Of a stretch of 64,000 nucleotides of DNA, positions 8,415 to 18,588 are shown piece after piece. The translations under genes and the position numbers were made by a program. The number at the start of each line of letters is the position of its first letter. The stretch's first letter is position 1. Source of the DNA: Angomonas deanei (lineage: Eukaryota > Euglenozoa > Kinetoplastea > Trypanosomatida > Trypanosomatidae); the NCBI GenBank assembly GCA_903995115.1, contig LR877149.1, positions 434,001 through 498,000 of the forward strand, written 5' to 3'. The notes beneath the pieces are model-generated. The model was not told the DNA's origin, ran no database searches, and saw nothing but the letters and a program-made list of their open reading frames with translations.

Positions 8415-11400
8415 TCAATTGAAAGCAAAAGGGTACCACACTTCTTGAAAGAGGTTGGAGAACATCAAGGTGCAGTTCGCAATGTCGAACCCCAACCAGC
8501 AAATGTTAGACTCGCCAGTATTGCTCAACTTGAAGGCGTCGCTAGCGGTGGTGGAGTTTCGTTTACTCGCGATCGAGTTGCCTTTCCCTAGCATACTTTG
8601 AGTGTGGAACAAGTCGGAGGACAGGAATGTGGTACTGGTGGAATTGGACGTTTCCGAGGGAAGAATGTCGTCCGAGATGTAGGATAAGTAGTAGTTCAAG
8701 ATTTCATTCGGTGGTATCGTCGTCGGCGTCATGGCTTGCAGCGGAATCCTGAACTCCCCGGCACGGGGCCGAGATATCTTGGTGGAGCACGTCAGGGCGA
8801 GCAGACCGACTGGCTGCTCATTGTCGTTGTAGAAAACGAACCCGTGGTGTGGCACCACCAAGTGGGAAAGGGCAAAGTGGCAGTTCGCGTGGTTTCGGGC
8901 GTAGAGGGGCACTTCGCTAGAAATAAAGGTCATGTACGTCGCGTCCTTTGGGGCGCGAAGTGCCGCCTTAGCCCCTTTGCTCAGTGGGATCGACTCCTGC
9001 ATCTTACCATGCTCACCGCTCTGTGGGATCCAGAAGGTGAGCGCCTGAAAAACGGCATCAATGACCGTGCTGGGGTACAGCTTACCAAAGACGTACAAGG
9101 TGGGGAGTTTGACCTTTCCGCCGTTGATTGACGGGAGGCGCGGTACGGTGGTCGGGGGTGTCGTGTACGCCGTGGCTGGCGACAGATTCACAAGGTCGTC
9201 TTGGATACCGAGCGACATTGGACGGAACGAGTTGGTGTCGTTTGTCATCATGGGCGACAGGCTCTGTGGTTTCTGTGCCGAAGAGATCTTTCTTCCGTCC
9301 TTCGCCTCACGGATGGTCGTCCGGTCGGAGGTGCTGTTGCTTTGCGGCGCCACCTTGTGGTCCGGAATCATGTCAATGAGGTGGGAGGTGGACCGACGCT
9401 GCTTGTTGGAGGAAGTGGGGCGGCCACTGGACTTTCCATTGGACTGCTTGTACGTTGGTTCGCCGCTCGTCGTGTGACGGCGCGGCGCCACTGTCGTCTC
9501 CGCCTCGACGATTTCCTGATCGGTGGTGGGAATGTCCACCGCACTGGTGTTCATGACACTCCGCTTCCGCCTCGTCCGCTGAGGGGAGTCGTCGTTCTCG
9601 AGAATGCCCGACCGGCTGGTGTTCCCGCCAAAACTACGATTGAGGCCGCCACTTCTAGACGTAGAGGTCTCCCCGGCTTCCACGTGCCGCTTGAATACCT
9701 TGTCCACCAGGGCCGTGTTCTCCATCTTGTACTTGTTGGTGAGGGCACGCATACTGGTGAGCGTAAAGTACCGATCCATCTCGCTGGGCTCCAGGGACTC
9801 ATTGAAGAGGAAAACAAACCCGCCCTCCGGCGCCGGGACCCACTTCTTCCCGTTTGTCAATGTGAACGCCTCTCCCGGTGAGATCCATGCGAACCACTGC
9901 ACGGAGTGATTGGTGCCCACAATGTTGAAGGGGACGGTCTTGCACAATGCCGCACGCTTCTGTAAAGATTTTGTGCACGCGGACACCCAAGGGTACGCCC
10001 CAGTGAAGTGGACTGTCCCCACACTCAAGTTTGATTCATTCTTGCGAAGGGACTGAGACGGGAAGGGAATTAGTATTTCCTTGATGACCGCCCGTTTACT
10101 GTCGCCGCTCTCCTTTTCGTGTACTGCAAATCCACCAAATAGCTGAAACAGCTGTGCAATGTCCATTTTATCGTTGGGGTTGTGGAAACCACTGGCACGA
10201 AAACCATGCACGGAGTTTTCCGTCTCGGCGCCAAGACCGGTCGAAGTGAGCCGCCGCTTCTCTTTGTCTTCGAGTGGGGGACAAGCGGGTACAGATACGA
10301 CATGGCGCAGGACGGACGTATGAAGCCAGGCAAGGGTTCATCACTGGCCCAACTGGCGGAGGTGATCGCGGGGGTGTGCGTGCCGTCCCCGTGCGTGCAC
10401 TTCACCAACTTGCGTACCTCATTACACAGGACGCACAAGTCTTTTGTCACATACTTTCTAGCCGACAGGTTAACCTCCACGTCCTTGGAGTCCGGCAATC
10501 GAACGAGGTCGTAGGAGCCGATGGAAAACGGAAACCGGAAAATGGGGTTACTGCGGTCCAGCTCCACCATCATGTTCTCTACGATATTCAGTGTGGGTCG
10601 GCAGCGGTAATCCACCGACAGAAGAAGGGCTGTGAGACTGATGAGGTCAGGCCCGTAGCCGGACTTCTCCATTTCGGTACGAATCGTGTTCACAATGGTT
10701 TCTGGTGAAATATCGGGGTGATTAAAAGGGGCCGTTTTCTCAGCTTGGTCGGCCATCTTCTTGACTTGCGCCTTCAACGACGGCACCCCGGTGGCCACGT
10801 TAAACAGAATCATACCAATCACCCAAACGTCAAACGTGGGTTTCTTAATAATGTACCCCGTCGGGCTTACCTGCTCCGGTGCCAGGTAGGGGTAGTACTG
10901 CAGATTGGCGTACTGGCTGTCTTTCAGTTTCACCGCCGCATCGATTTTGCTACGATTCTTCATCATGGAGGCGGAAATAGAAAACGTCGGCTCGCCGTTG
11001 CTTTCGGAGACTAGAATGTCGTCTATCTCGAGCGTCTCGGGGCACCCGCGAATCTCAGACGCCTGTGTGTTGAGGATAATCTTGTGCCACGCGTTAAGGG
11101 CCGACGCGGTTTGACTGACCAGTCGGGTGAGGTGGGACTTGGGGATCACCTTCTTCTTACTGAGAAACGACTCACTCCACGCGACGAGCGTCTTCTTGAA
11201 CAGCGGCATCCACACCACGCAGACGTTTACGGCGTACGTTTTGATCTTGTGAGAATACGTCTGGAGGAAGCAAATGGGAACGCAAAAGTGGGAGCTGTCC
11301 ACCGTTTCGCAGAGTTGCCGGGCCTGTGCAAAGACCACTCGCTCCTTGTACTCCGCCTCCCTCAAGATGGGCCACGGGATCTGCGTCGCGCTGGTTGGCT

Positions 11401-11692
11401 GAAAGGCGGTATCGGCCGTGGTCAACCCGCTGAGCGTGAGGGCCTCCTTCCAAATCGGAACAGTTCCCGCACCGTCTACAAAAATACTCTTTTGCTCCTG
11501 CGCGGAAAGCCCCTTTTCTGAAATAGAGAGCCACACCTTGGCGATTAAACCGTTCTGCTGAACTAGTCCTCGGTGCGCTGGGGGACAACTGTTAATCGTC
11601 CCAAAGTCTAACGTGGCGCCCTCCTTCGCAGTCAAGAGAACACTTTTTTCGGATACACGGTGAACGTGTGTGAGTTTTACATTTGGCGGCAT
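8415..11692 (-). CDS. Large pseudokinase with C-terminal domain of unknown type (one apparent frameshift)
   Basis: Start chosen at the ATG 11690-11692 (MPPNVKLTH), because upstream sequence in the same frame is polypyrimidine tract and overlaps the next gene. Residues about 105-370 follow a kinase fold. APEQ (271-274) and FDVWVIGMILFNVATG (287-302) match subdomains VIII and IX, but no HRD or DFG motif is recognisable where expected, so catalysis is unlikely. A short Cys-containing segment (CVLCNEV) follows. Near 10276-10280, in a run of five C on the coding strand, the frame changes; adding one base would join LYPLVP smoothly to PLEDKEKRRL. Beyond that lie a globular domain, a Ser/Thr/Arg-rich linker and a final domain ending near base 8415. 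The predicted intact length is about 1,092 residues. The second part has no ATG near its open start and no spacer before it, which supports one gene rather than two. Confidence 0.72.
10276..10280 (-). other. Apparent -1 base frameshift in C5 run (pseudokinase)
   Basis: Upstream coding frame (codon starts at position 1 mod 3) passes to the frame at 2 mod 3 here. The upstream frame degenerates into low-quality sequence after this point, while the other frame carries protein-like sequence before its first ATG. This suggests one base missing from the C run in this assembly. Confidence 0.65.
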
Positions 11693-11800
11693 TGTTCGTT
11701 GAATTTCACTTGACGGTAATGGTACGTGCCTGACGTATACGGATAACAAAATAAGAATAAAAATAGAAGAGCTAGAGTTCTTCCTTCTAGTAACTGTGGT

Positions 11801-11830
11801 AAAAAAAAAAAAAAACGGAGAGAGAGAGAG
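11801..11830 (-). promoter_or_regulatory. Polypyrimidine tract (trans-splice signal) for pseudokinase mRNA
   Basis: On the minus strand this reads CT repeats then a long T run, interrupted by one G, about 110 bases upstream of the chosen ATG. Position and composition match kinetoplastid polypyrimidine tracts that direct spliced-leader addition. It argues against the longer upstream frame as the real start. Confidence 0.55.
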
Positions 11831-11972
11831 TTGTGGGAGCACGGTGTGAGAACGAAAGATTTTTTGTATGTGACCAATTTCGTCTAGTGTTGTTCCAATA
11901 AAATCTTTTTTTTTTTTCCCTTTATAGGTTTTGCTTTTGAATATTGTTTCACCAGACTGTCCGATGAAACCG

Positions 11973-12347
11973 TTATAGTTTAGCGTTAATCGCCACATAG
12001 TCCACGGCAATAGGGGGCGCGGCGGAGTGCTTCTGGAAGAACTGACCAAGCTTCACGTGATCGGGGTGCTTCTGATAGATCTCGAGTGCCCGTGCGTTGA
12101 CGTGGCGGGAGAAGAGGGCGTGCGTGTAGCCATGCGTGCGGTCCGTCTTCCCCTTGAAGATGTTCGGCCTCTCCTTGCCAAAGTAGAGCGAGATGAGACC
12201 GGGGATGTTCTTCCGGATGGTGTTGAGCAGCTTTCTCAAGGTCTCTTCATCGGGCTCGGCCTTGAACTTGAATAGAACGATATGGCACACGGGGTTGGTG
12301 TGGTGGTCCATTTCCTCCTCGGTGAGGGGTTTGTAAGAAGTGGTCAT
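11973..12347 (-). CDS. Stress-responsive A/B barrel (Dabb) domain protein
   Basis: 124 residues from an ATG at 12345-12347. Almost the whole protein matches a Dabb (dimeric alpha/beta barrel) domain: CHIVLFKFK at the first strand, EETLRKLLNTI in the first helix, then HGYTHALFSRHV and the LEIYQKHPDHVKL segment typical of the family, ending with AVDYVA. Dabb proteins form dimers; the founding plant members are stress-induced, and microbial ones include small enzymes. No specific reaction can be assigned. No signal peptide is present. Confidence 0.88.
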   Translation of the reverse strand: MTTSYKPLTEEEMDHHTNPVCHIVLFKFKAEPDEETLRKLLNTIRKNIPGLISLYFGKERPNIFKGKTDRTHGYTHALFSRHVNARALEIYQKHPDHVKLGQFFQKHSAAPPIAVDYVAINAKL

Positions 12348-12725
12348 AGTTTCGTGTTTTTTTTTTTTTTTTTTTTGGTGATCGCGCGTGAGGGGTCTAG
12401 AAAGAATAGTCGGTAGAAGAAGGAAGGTGGTGACAGGTTATGGGTGTCATTCCAGTATTCGTGGACTATATGATTAGAAACGTATGTGTGGTGACCTTTT
12501 TTTTTTTTTTAATAGTTTAAACCTATTCCTACTATACTAAGTGAAATTCCTACAGCATAAGTTGACTAACAATATACAAAGTGTACTAATTCTTTGTCCC
12601 GTTAACCATAAAGTTTAAGTTATTGGTGTGTATATATATTATTATTTTATTTCACTTTGTTGGTAAGTGGGGAGAAGGGAGACAGAGGGGTCAAAAAACA
12701 AAAAAAGTACGCTAACCTTGTTCGT
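12348..12725. other. Intergenic spacer
   Basis: AT-rich spacer with T runs near 12358-12376 and 12498-12511 and a TA/TTA-rich stretch near 12630-12652. No supported gene was found. Confidence 0.45.
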
Positions 12726-13331
12726 TTATCGGACAGAGTACTTTTGGATTTCGTGCCAGCGGATCTTCTTCTGCAGGTTGTGCAGGCAGTACACCAAACT
12801 CTCCGCGGAGGGAGGGCACCCGGGGATCCAAAAGTCCACCGGAATGGCCCTCTCGCAACCACGCAAGACGGCGTAGGAGAAGTGGTAGTACCCGCCGCCG
12901 TTGGCACAGCTTCCCATGGAGATGACCCACTTGGGGTTCACCATTTGATTGTAAATGGTACGGAGCAGCGGCGCCATCTTGTTGGTGACGGTGCCGGATA
13001 CTATAATAATTTCCGCCTGACGGGGGGTGGGACGGGGGACAATACCGAAACGATCCAAGTCGTACCGCGCGGCGTAACAGTGCATCATCTCCACGGCACA
13101 GCAGGCGAGACCGAAGGTGAGGGGCCACGGGGAGTAGGTCACCACCCACTCGCACAAGTCGTGGAGGGTCATCTGGGCGTACTGCAGCGCATTGTTTGGT
13201 TTCGTCGTCCCCAACTTGTGCGCTAAGGTGGTCTTCTTCCCCTTCTTGAGGTCCAAACGGTGGGACCACTCGGGGCTACCACGGGAAATCATGGCACGGC
13301 CGGTGCGGGAGACCCTAGTGAAGCGAAGCAT
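12726..13331 (-). CDS. NDUFS7: NADH:ubiquinone oxidoreductase 20 kDa subunit (PSST/NuoB)
   Basis: 201 residues from the ATG at 13329-13331. A longer frame reaches 13481, but its extra residues are encoded by the CT-repeat splice signal, so the shorter start is preferred. The N-terminus ([18 protein letters not shown]) is Arg/Ser-rich without acids, a typical mitochondrial presequence. The N2 iron-sulfur cluster ligands are visible as tandem cysteines 77-78 ([10 protein letters not shown]), C142 (GSCANGG) and C172 (PGCPPSAE). The conserved [16 protein letters not shown] segment lies between them. It is the complex I core subunit that passes electrons from the last 4Fe-4S cluster to ubiquinone, in the mitochondrial inner membrane. 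The core length agrees with family members. Confidence 0.96.
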   Translation of the reverse strand: MLRFTRVSRTGRAMISRGSPEWSHRLDLKKGKKTTLAHKLGTTKPNNALQYAQMTLHDLCEWVVTYSPWPLTFGLACCAVEMMHCYAARYDLDRFGIVPRPTPRQAEIIIVSGTVTNKMAPLLRTIYNQMVNPKWVISMGSCANGGGYYHFSYAVLRGCERAIPVDFWIPGCPPSAESLVYCLHNLQKKIRWHEIQKYSVR

Positions 13332-13360
13332 AGCTCTATTACTTACGAAATGGCTTACAA

Positions 13361-13391
13361 AGGGAGAGAGAGAGAGAGAGAGAGAAGGAAG
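13361..13391 (-). promoter_or_regulatory. CT-repeat polypyrimidine tract upstream of NDUFS7
   Basis: An uninterrupted purine tract of GA repeats on the + strand, CT repeats on the coding strand, ending 30 bases before the ATG. It is a good candidate trans-splicing signal and fixes the start of the gene downstream. Confidence 0.6.
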
Positions 13392-13582
13392 TGAGGAGGA
13401 TACGACAGAGATTTCTGTAACAACAACAAAGCATTTAAGAGGTTGGCACTTGAAGAGAAAAAACGAAGGGTACAGGACCAATGTATAGGATGAAATGTTT
13501 TCGTTTTATTATATTTTTTGTGAGTAGTTTTTGAGACTGTAGGTAACGAAAAAAAGACCATCACCACCGTGCGCAACTCACA

Positions 13583-14578
13583 CTAAAATCTGTAAATGTC
13601 GTCGTTTTGGTACCCAAGGTCTTTCAACAGCCCACCAAGGTCTACCAGGTTGTTGATATCCGTCGCCATCGGCTGAATGTTTAGGCCGCCTGACATGGAC
13701 GTCATTAACTGGGATGGGGTACCAGCCACGTGCGTCAGGAGCGCGTCTGGTCCGCAGAGCATGATGATCTTCTTCTTGTCTCCCGGGGCGGGCATGCTCC
13801 GCTTCAGCATCTCCTTCGAGACAAGTCCTAAATAGTGGTTATCCCCCTGTGCCAACCACTCCGCCTTGTTGACCGCCAAGTCCACCGTGTAGAAGACGCG
13901 AAACCGCTTGTGGTACCGCTCCGCCAGATCGTCAAAGACCCCCTTGAGAAGTACATGCTTCTCCGTGCGGTTACAGAAGAGAAGGGAAAGTTTCGTCTTA
14001 TCCTTGGCGCTATCGCTTTCGTCGGTGAGGGAGTGCCGAATGATCTGCAGCATGGGCGTGAACCCCGTGCCACCGGCAATCATCCCCACGTGATTCCAGC
14101 GGTTCGGTTTGTACTGAATTTTAAACGCGACGCTGCGGAAAAGAAGTTTGTCCCCCACGTGCATCCCGAAGAGATGATTCGTCATGAAGCCGCCTTGTTT
14201 GCGTTTTACAATGAGGTCAAAGTAGCCCTTGGTGTGGTTCGCCGTGACGGGGGTGTAGAAGCGCTGGCATTGGTCTAAGGGCTGGACACCGTACTTGAAG
14301 CACGCCTGAAGCGTGGAACACGGTTTGAGGTTAAACTCATCCTCCGCCTCGTGCAAGAGAAAACGAAACAGCGCCACATCAGACGTGATGGGTATAATCT
14401 CCCCAAGTTGGTACGGCTCGTAGCGCTGACTAAACACCTGATTAGGGCGTTGTTTGTTTCGAAAGTGAAGCGGATTTTCAATACTTCGGTAGCACTCGAC
14501 ACTATGCTGTTGCGCGGTCGCAAAGGCGCCACCGAACAGGCCAGCGAACAGCGAGTAAATGAATTTCATCACTAGCAT
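13583..14578 (-). CDS. NADH-cytochrome b5 reductase-like flavoprotein
   Basis: 331 residues if started at the ATG 14576-14578 (a second ATG three codons on is equally possible). The open frame extends further upstream to 14701, but that part looks like 5' UTR. A hydrophobic N-terminal anchor (IYSLFAGLFGGAFA) is followed by the FAD-binding motif RFYTPVT, a flavin-phosphate region (GGFMTNHLFGMHVGD), the NADH pyrophosphate motif GGTGFTPMLQ and the nucleotide-binding LCGPDAL. These are hallmarks of the ferredoxin-NADP reductase superfamily, cytochrome b5 reductase branch. Known reaction: electron transfer from NADH through FAD to cytochrome b5, used in lipid desaturation and related redox steps. 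The C-terminus is longer than the usual terminal Phe motif but does end in Phe. The anchor suggests an outer mitochondrial or ER membrane location. Confidence 0.9.
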   Translation of the reverse strand: MLVMKFIYSLFAGLFGGAFATAQQHSVECYRSIENPLHFRNKQRPNQVFSQRYEPYQLGEIIPITSDVALFRFLLHEAEDEFNLKPCSTLQACFKYGVQPLDQCQRFYTPVTANHTKGYFDLIVKRKQGGFMTNHLFGMHVGDKLLFRSVAFKIQYKPNRWNHVGMIAGGTGFTPMLQIIRHSLTDESDSAKDKTKLSLLFCNRTEKHVLLKGVFDDLAERYHKRFRVFYTVDLAVNKAEWLAQGDNHYLGLVSKEMLKRSMPAPGDKKKIIMLCGPDALLTHVAGTPSQLMTSMSGGLNIQPMATDINNLVDLGGLLKDLGYQNDDIYRF

Positions 14579-14714
14579 TGGGAAAATAAAAATAATAAAA
14601 GAGAGGAGGCATAGTCGATTAGAAACACGTGTGCACACTATGACACTCGCCACCGATTTTTTCAGGGGTGGGTATTTATACAGCACATCGTAAACGCTCA
14701 AGTCACTTCGTCAG

Positions 14715-15755
14715 CTAATCCATTTGGGCAAAGTGATCCACCACCGCCTCCACGTCCCCGTTATACCGTTCCAGTAAAGACAGACACAACCGCTCATCCT
14801 CGAATCCCATATCTTTGAGAATACTCAGCTGGCTGGCAAACCGTTCTTTCAGCGACGCACCGCCGTTCCCTCCCGATAAAAAAGGGTTCGCGGTGGGGTT
14901 GCTCGCCGTCTGGGGCGCAAACAGGCTCATCGCCGCGGACAGCATGGAGGCGTCTACTGGTGGGAAACCGCCACCCGCTGTTGGTCTGTTCGCAGACGCG
15001 CTGGCGGACGGGGTGGCCCACGGGTTCTGGAGAGCAGCGGTGTTGGTTTCCTGGTTGGGGTTAGGACGCGCATCTTCCTCTGGTACACAGTACAAGTCAT
15101 CTTTCGTCTTTGGGAGGTTGATATCGGCGTTTGTGTCGCCCAGGTCGTGTGTGTAGCGCTCGAGCATCATTCGGCCACCCGGAATGGCGTCTAGTTGGGC
15201 CAGCTGACTTCTCAACGTCGTAGACATCTCTCGTCCACGATCGGGGTCGATCTGGCTCATGATCAAGTCCTTCAACGTTTCTGGGTCTTGGAGCATACGC
15301 GCCACTTCGGGTGACTTTTCCATTGTTTCCTTCAAGTCTGGCTGTTGCCGAAGCATCATTTGGAGATACTGTGGATTGCGCACCATCATGTCCACCATCG
15401 GCTCCATCATCTTGGCCTGACTCCGCTTTGCACTCTCATCCGCCGCCACGCTTTCCTTTGACGGGAGGTTGGCGCGAAGGGACTCTAAACTGACATCTTT
15501 TGCCTTTCCTTTCCCTACATGGCAAAACAGTTTTCGTTGAGTGACGGTTTTGTCGCCGTCAATGACACTAATTAATTCCGTGAACACGGTCGAGTCATCC
15601 ACCAAGTTTTTGCCATTGTACGTGAGGGTCACGCTGTTGTCCTCCGACGTACCCAGCACCGCGGCGATAAGCCCACGGACCTCCTCCAGGGTCATGCTGT
15701 CGTCGACCACGATGGTCTCCCTCTCAGCGACATTGGACACTAGTTGGAATTCCAT
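14715..15755 (-). CDS. Ubiquilin/Dsk2-like shuttle protein
   Basis: 346 residues from an ATG at 15753-15755. An N-terminal ubiquitin-like domain (residues 1 to about 80) is followed by an STI1-type region with NPQYLQMMLRQQPDL and MLQDPETLKDLIMSQ (about 125-190). A Pro/Ala/Ser-rich low-complexity linker then leads to a C-terminal UBA domain (about 305-345, with LKDMGFEDERLCLSLL and GDVEAVVDHF). This order is that of ubiquilins, which carry ubiquitinated clients to the proteasome and chaperone membrane proteins. No aspartic-protease DSG/DTG motif is present, which rules out a DDI1-type protein. Cytosolic or nuclear. Confidence 0.88.
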   Translation of the reverse strand: MEFQLVSNVAERETIVVDDSMTLEEVRGLIAAVLGTSEDNSVTLTYNGKNLVDDSTVFTELISVIDGDKTVTQRKLFCHVGKGKAKDVSLESLRANLPSKESVAADESAKRSQAKMMEPMVDMMVRNPQYLQMMLRQQPDLKETMEKSPEVARMLQDPETLKDLIMSQIDPDRGREMSTTLRSQLAQLDAIPGGRMMLERYTHDLGDTNADINLPKTKDDLYCVPEEDARPNPNQETNTAALQNPWATPSASASANRPTAGGGFPPVDASMLSAAMSLFAPQTASNPTANPFLSGGNGGASLKERFASQLSILKDMGFEDERLCLSLLERYNGDVEAVVDHFAQMD

Positions 15756-15798
15756 AACCGGAGGACCAAATTGCTTCGCAATTGATGTTCTCTTTGAT

Positions 15799-15824
15799 AA
15801 AGAGAGAGAGAGAGAGAGAGAGAG
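15799..15824 (-). promoter_or_regulatory. CT-repeat polypyrimidine tract upstream of the ubiquilin-like gene
   Basis: A GA-repeat tract on the + strand, CT repeats on the coding strand, about 45 bases upstream of the ATG. It is the expected trans-splicing signal. Confidence 0.6.
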
Positions 15825-15929
15825 TGGAAGGGGAAATAGTGTAGTTCAACAATACATACCACGGGGGATAGGCGAGGTGGAAAATAACGGCTTCGGTGTT
15901 TCGTTCATCTGTAAAGACGGATCGCGGCA

Positions 15930-17024
15930 TCAGCTGGCACTCCTGCGTTTAAAATCTTCCAGTAAATGACCCTTCTTATTCACGAGACACTGTGCGTCTG
16001 CGCTAAAGCTAAAGTGCTCCTCGGGAAGAAAAAAGTTATGATTCATTTGTTTTGTCAGGGCCGCATCTGCGCCATCCAGTACCTCCAGTACGTGCTGCGC
16101 GATGAGCTGCACCAGGGTTCCGTCACGGCAGGACTCGTCAGAACACAGTGGAAGTAACGCGTCGCTTTGGAACCCTAAAGCGTGTGCAATGTGTGAAATC
16201 CACAGCGCGGACGAGGCAACAGGAGTCCCACTCGCGTCCAAGTGGGATTGCCTCAAGGTACGACAGGTGTCTATCAACACACGTGGGAGGGAAGTCGCCA
16301 GTAACGGGAGAGAGTACCCGAACGCACCTCGTAGCACGGTCCGCCGCCCACTGCTGGAGGCCCCATTGAGCTCAGTGTACCCGACGGACGGGTCGGCGAA
16401 CAGGAGGAGCGCCTCCACACGGTCGGGGAGTTCCTTGTCGTCCGCGTAAAGCGGCGTGGACACCTTTACCAAGTCCCTCCCCACGACGCTACAACCTCTC
16501 TTCTCCATCTCTAGTTGAATTGTGTTCCCCTTCATGTAGGACGGCTTCTTAGTTCTCCCCGCCGTCGTCGAGCCACCTTCTGCCTCGCAACAGACTGGTA
16601 AGTGTTTCAGTAGTGTTGGTAGAACGATAGGGAGCAAGTCAGCCGTGTGGTAACCGCCGACATAGGCAACGCCATGTGGGGCCCACGAAGGTGTCCGTGT
16701 CCCGCTATCATTCTGGACCCACATAAAACAGTCTTTGGCGGTGACCGAGAGATCAGCCTCGCCCAATGCTCGCCCCTCCCGCCGGTACAATGCATTCCAC
16801 ACGTTTTGGTCGCTTGGGGGAAAGGTGGCTAAAGCAGAAAAAAAATATGGCTTTCCGAGCTCCCCGGAAAAGGTACGGAGCGCCGGCGTCGCCTGCCCCA
16901 CACTGTCTTTGAAAACACTGGGGTTCAATGATACCGCCGCTGTGGGAAACGCATTACAAAGACATAGTTGAATACTATTCTGAAAAGTGGCTTGCAATCG
17001 TGCCCTGAATTGGGAGGAACGCAT
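15930..17024 (-). CDS. Hypothetical protein, 364 residues
   Basis: Open frame from an ATG at 17022-17024. I do not recognise the family. The N-terminus (MRSSQFRARLQATFQNS) is basic and Ser-rich, suggesting a mitochondrial presequence. The rest looks globular, with alternating hydrophobic strands and helices (FMWVQNDS, GVAYVGGYHTADLLPIVL, EALLLFADPSVGY, VLRGAFGYSLPLLA) and a pair of cysteines (VCCEAEGG). The layout, a surface-loop-rich alpha/beta protein with GYHTADLLP, loosely recalls ligand-sensing FIST-type domains, but that is weak. Codon use matches the neighbours and the frame is uninterrupted, so it is a real gene. Confidence 0.7.
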   Translation of the reverse strand: MRSSQFRARLQATFQNSIQLCLCNAFPTAAVSLNPSVFKDSVGQATPALRTFSGELGKPYFFSALATFPPSDQNVWNALYRREGRALGEADLSVTAKDCFMWVQNDSGTRTPSWAPHGVAYVGGYHTADLLPIVLPTLLKHLPVCCEAEGGSTTAGRTKKPSYMKGNTIQLEMEKRGCSVVGRDLVKVSTPLYADDKELPDRVEALLLFADPSVGYTELNGASSSGRRTVLRGAFGYSLPLLATSLPRVLIDTCRTLRQSHLDASGTPVASSALWISHIAHALGFQSDALLPLCSDESCRDGTLVQLIAQHVLEVLDGADAALTKQMNHNFFLPEEHFSFSADAQCLVNKKGHLLEDFKRRSAS

Positions 17025-17254
17025 CTACACCGTTAAACGAGTTAAAAAATGAGAAAAGAGACGGAGGTTGTAGAACTTTGGCTGGAGAAGAGGGCAATTT
17101 TACAACGATGGAACACAGTGGATTAACGTACATGGGTTTACAACGTTGCGTCACAACCAAAGTAACAAGCGAAGAAGTAATTATGAAAAATATCAAGAAA
17201 AAAAAAGGTTATTTCAAAACAACATTAAGGAACGGTAAAAGCGTACAGAAACAC

Positions 17255-18259
17255 TTATTGCTGGGGGTAATTGTTGTGGAAATACGGATTATTATTATCA
17301 TTATACGTTTCGTTTTGATTAAAAGGCGCGGGGACAAAGGGATAGCAAGGACGTTGTCCCCCGTAGCCTTGGTCATACGGCGGAACCGCTTTACGACTGT
17401 CGTAGGAACTACCCTCCTTGAGCTCCTCCACCACCATGGAATCACGGGGCAGTCGGTGTTTCTTTGCTAACACGGCCGCGTTGAGTGCCACATACTCGCA
17501 CAAGGCGTCTATCTCCTCTGGTGTCCTCGCCAGCCACACCCCGCTCGTGTCAAATAAAATTCGCTTGTGCAGACTACGGACGAGCTGCCTATCGTTGTCG
17601 CTCCGGCAGTACAGAATATAACAGCCGCTACCCCTACTCTCAAACGACGTGGCGACCGCCCCACAGCACCGCTGGATAAGCCACGACAGTTGTGCGGGTG
17701 TGGTTTCAAAGCGGACCTGTCCAATAAAGAGCCCCGCTTCCTTGTTCGTCGGGGCGTCGAAGGTGTTGGCGGACTGCAAGTGCGCTGGGAATTCGATAAA
17801 CCGACACTTGCCGCTCAACTCGCGGTGCACCACATCCTCCTTCAGCTGAAACGAGGGGTCTAGGGAGGAGTGATGGAGCGCCGTGGTGGCCATCTCCACC
17901 GGATCTGGAAAACGCACCACCTCTCTATTGGTGGGGGTAGAGGACGACAGTGGGGTGGTCCGGCCCGAGAAGCGCGCCGCCCCTTCCCTCGTGGGAGTAG
18001 AGATCAACGGGGTGGAGGTACCGGAAAAACTGTTGTAGGGGTTGTTGCTGCGGACGGGGGAGTTGAGCTCGATCGGTTGTGCTTCTTGCACCGGCATCGG
18101 CATGGGCGCGAGGTACGGGGAGCGTGACCCATTCTTGGTTCTGTACCGTACACGGACGGGGCTATTTTCTACGTTTTGACCCTGCGTGTACTGCGTGGTA
18201 AATTGAGAGTTGTGGGGTTGACTCGTGTTGGACGACTCAAAGGATTTGTTTTTATCCAT
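17255..18259 (-). CDS. RRM-domain RNA-binding protein
   Basis: 334 residues from an ATG at 18257-18259. The N-terminal half is Ser/Pro/Asn/Thr-rich with repeated STP-type segments (GTSTPLISTPTREG, SGRTTPLSSSTP), probably disordered and phosphorylatable. Residues about 172-250 form one RRM-like fold: LFIGQVRFETTPAQLSWLI (RNP2 region), then GSGCYILYCRSDNDRQLVRSLHKRILF in place of a canonical RNP1. A charged tail rich in Gln/Asn/Tyr ends the protein (DNNNPYFHNNYPQQ). In trypanosomatids, where control is mostly post-transcriptional, single-RRM proteins commonly bind mRNA. The target is unknown. Confidence 0.72.
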   Translation of the reverse strand: MDKNKSFESSNTSQPHNSQFTTQYTQGQNVENSPVRVRYRTKNGSRSPYLAPMPMPVQEAQPIELNSPVRSNNPYNSFSGTSTPLISTPTREGAARFSGRTTPLSSSTPTNREVVRFPDPVEMATTALHHSSLDPSFQLKEDVVHRELSGKCRFIEFPAHLQSANTFDAPTNKEAGLFIGQVRFETTPAQLSWLIQRCCGAVATSFESRGSGCYILYCRSDNDRQLVRSLHKRILFDTSGVWLARTPEEIDALCEYVALNAAVLAKKHRLPRDSMVVEELKEGSSYDSRKAVPPYDQGYGGQRPCYPFVPAPFNQNETYNDNNNPYFHNNYPQQ

Positions 18260-18588
18260 CTATCCTATAGGGAGGCGGCAATAAAAAGATAAGAGAACCT
18301 TATTGAACCAAGTTGTTCTGTTTTCTATCTTTGGACCTATTTTCAGGTGGGAAAAAAAGAAGGAAAGACAGAGACATTATAATATCCTACGCACATACTA
18401 CGCGACGTTGAAAATACCATCGGTTTTATTGCTCCGCTACACGTCACACATAATTTTTTTTACATTCGTATTCTTAATTATCCCAGAAAAAACACGCTAT
18501 AACTACAAAAAAAAAAAAATACTAATTAGTTAAAAATGTTTTCCTTTGTGGTAGAGAGTAAACTTTCGTTTAGTCAACGCCGTACACT
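18260..18588. other. Intergenic spacer
   Basis: Spacer between the small membrane protein gene and the RRM gene. A purine tract near 18349-18368 is a likely splice signal for the RRM gene (CT-rich on the minus strand), and an A run lies at about 18508-18520. No other feature was seen. Confidence 0.45.

Noticed and set aside
11693-12049. Upstream extension of the pseudokinase frame
   Set aside because: It overlaps the Dabb-domain gene and a polypyrimidine tract; ATG at 11690-11692 is better.
12348-13481. Longer N-terminus for NDUFS7 reaching 13481
   Set aside because: The extra codons cover the CT-repeat splice signal; the ATG at 13329-13331 gives a standard presequence.
14715-15755. DDI1-type protein with aspartic protease domain
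   Set aside because: UBL and UBA are present, but no DSG/DTG motif lies between them; the STI1-type region points to ubiquilin.
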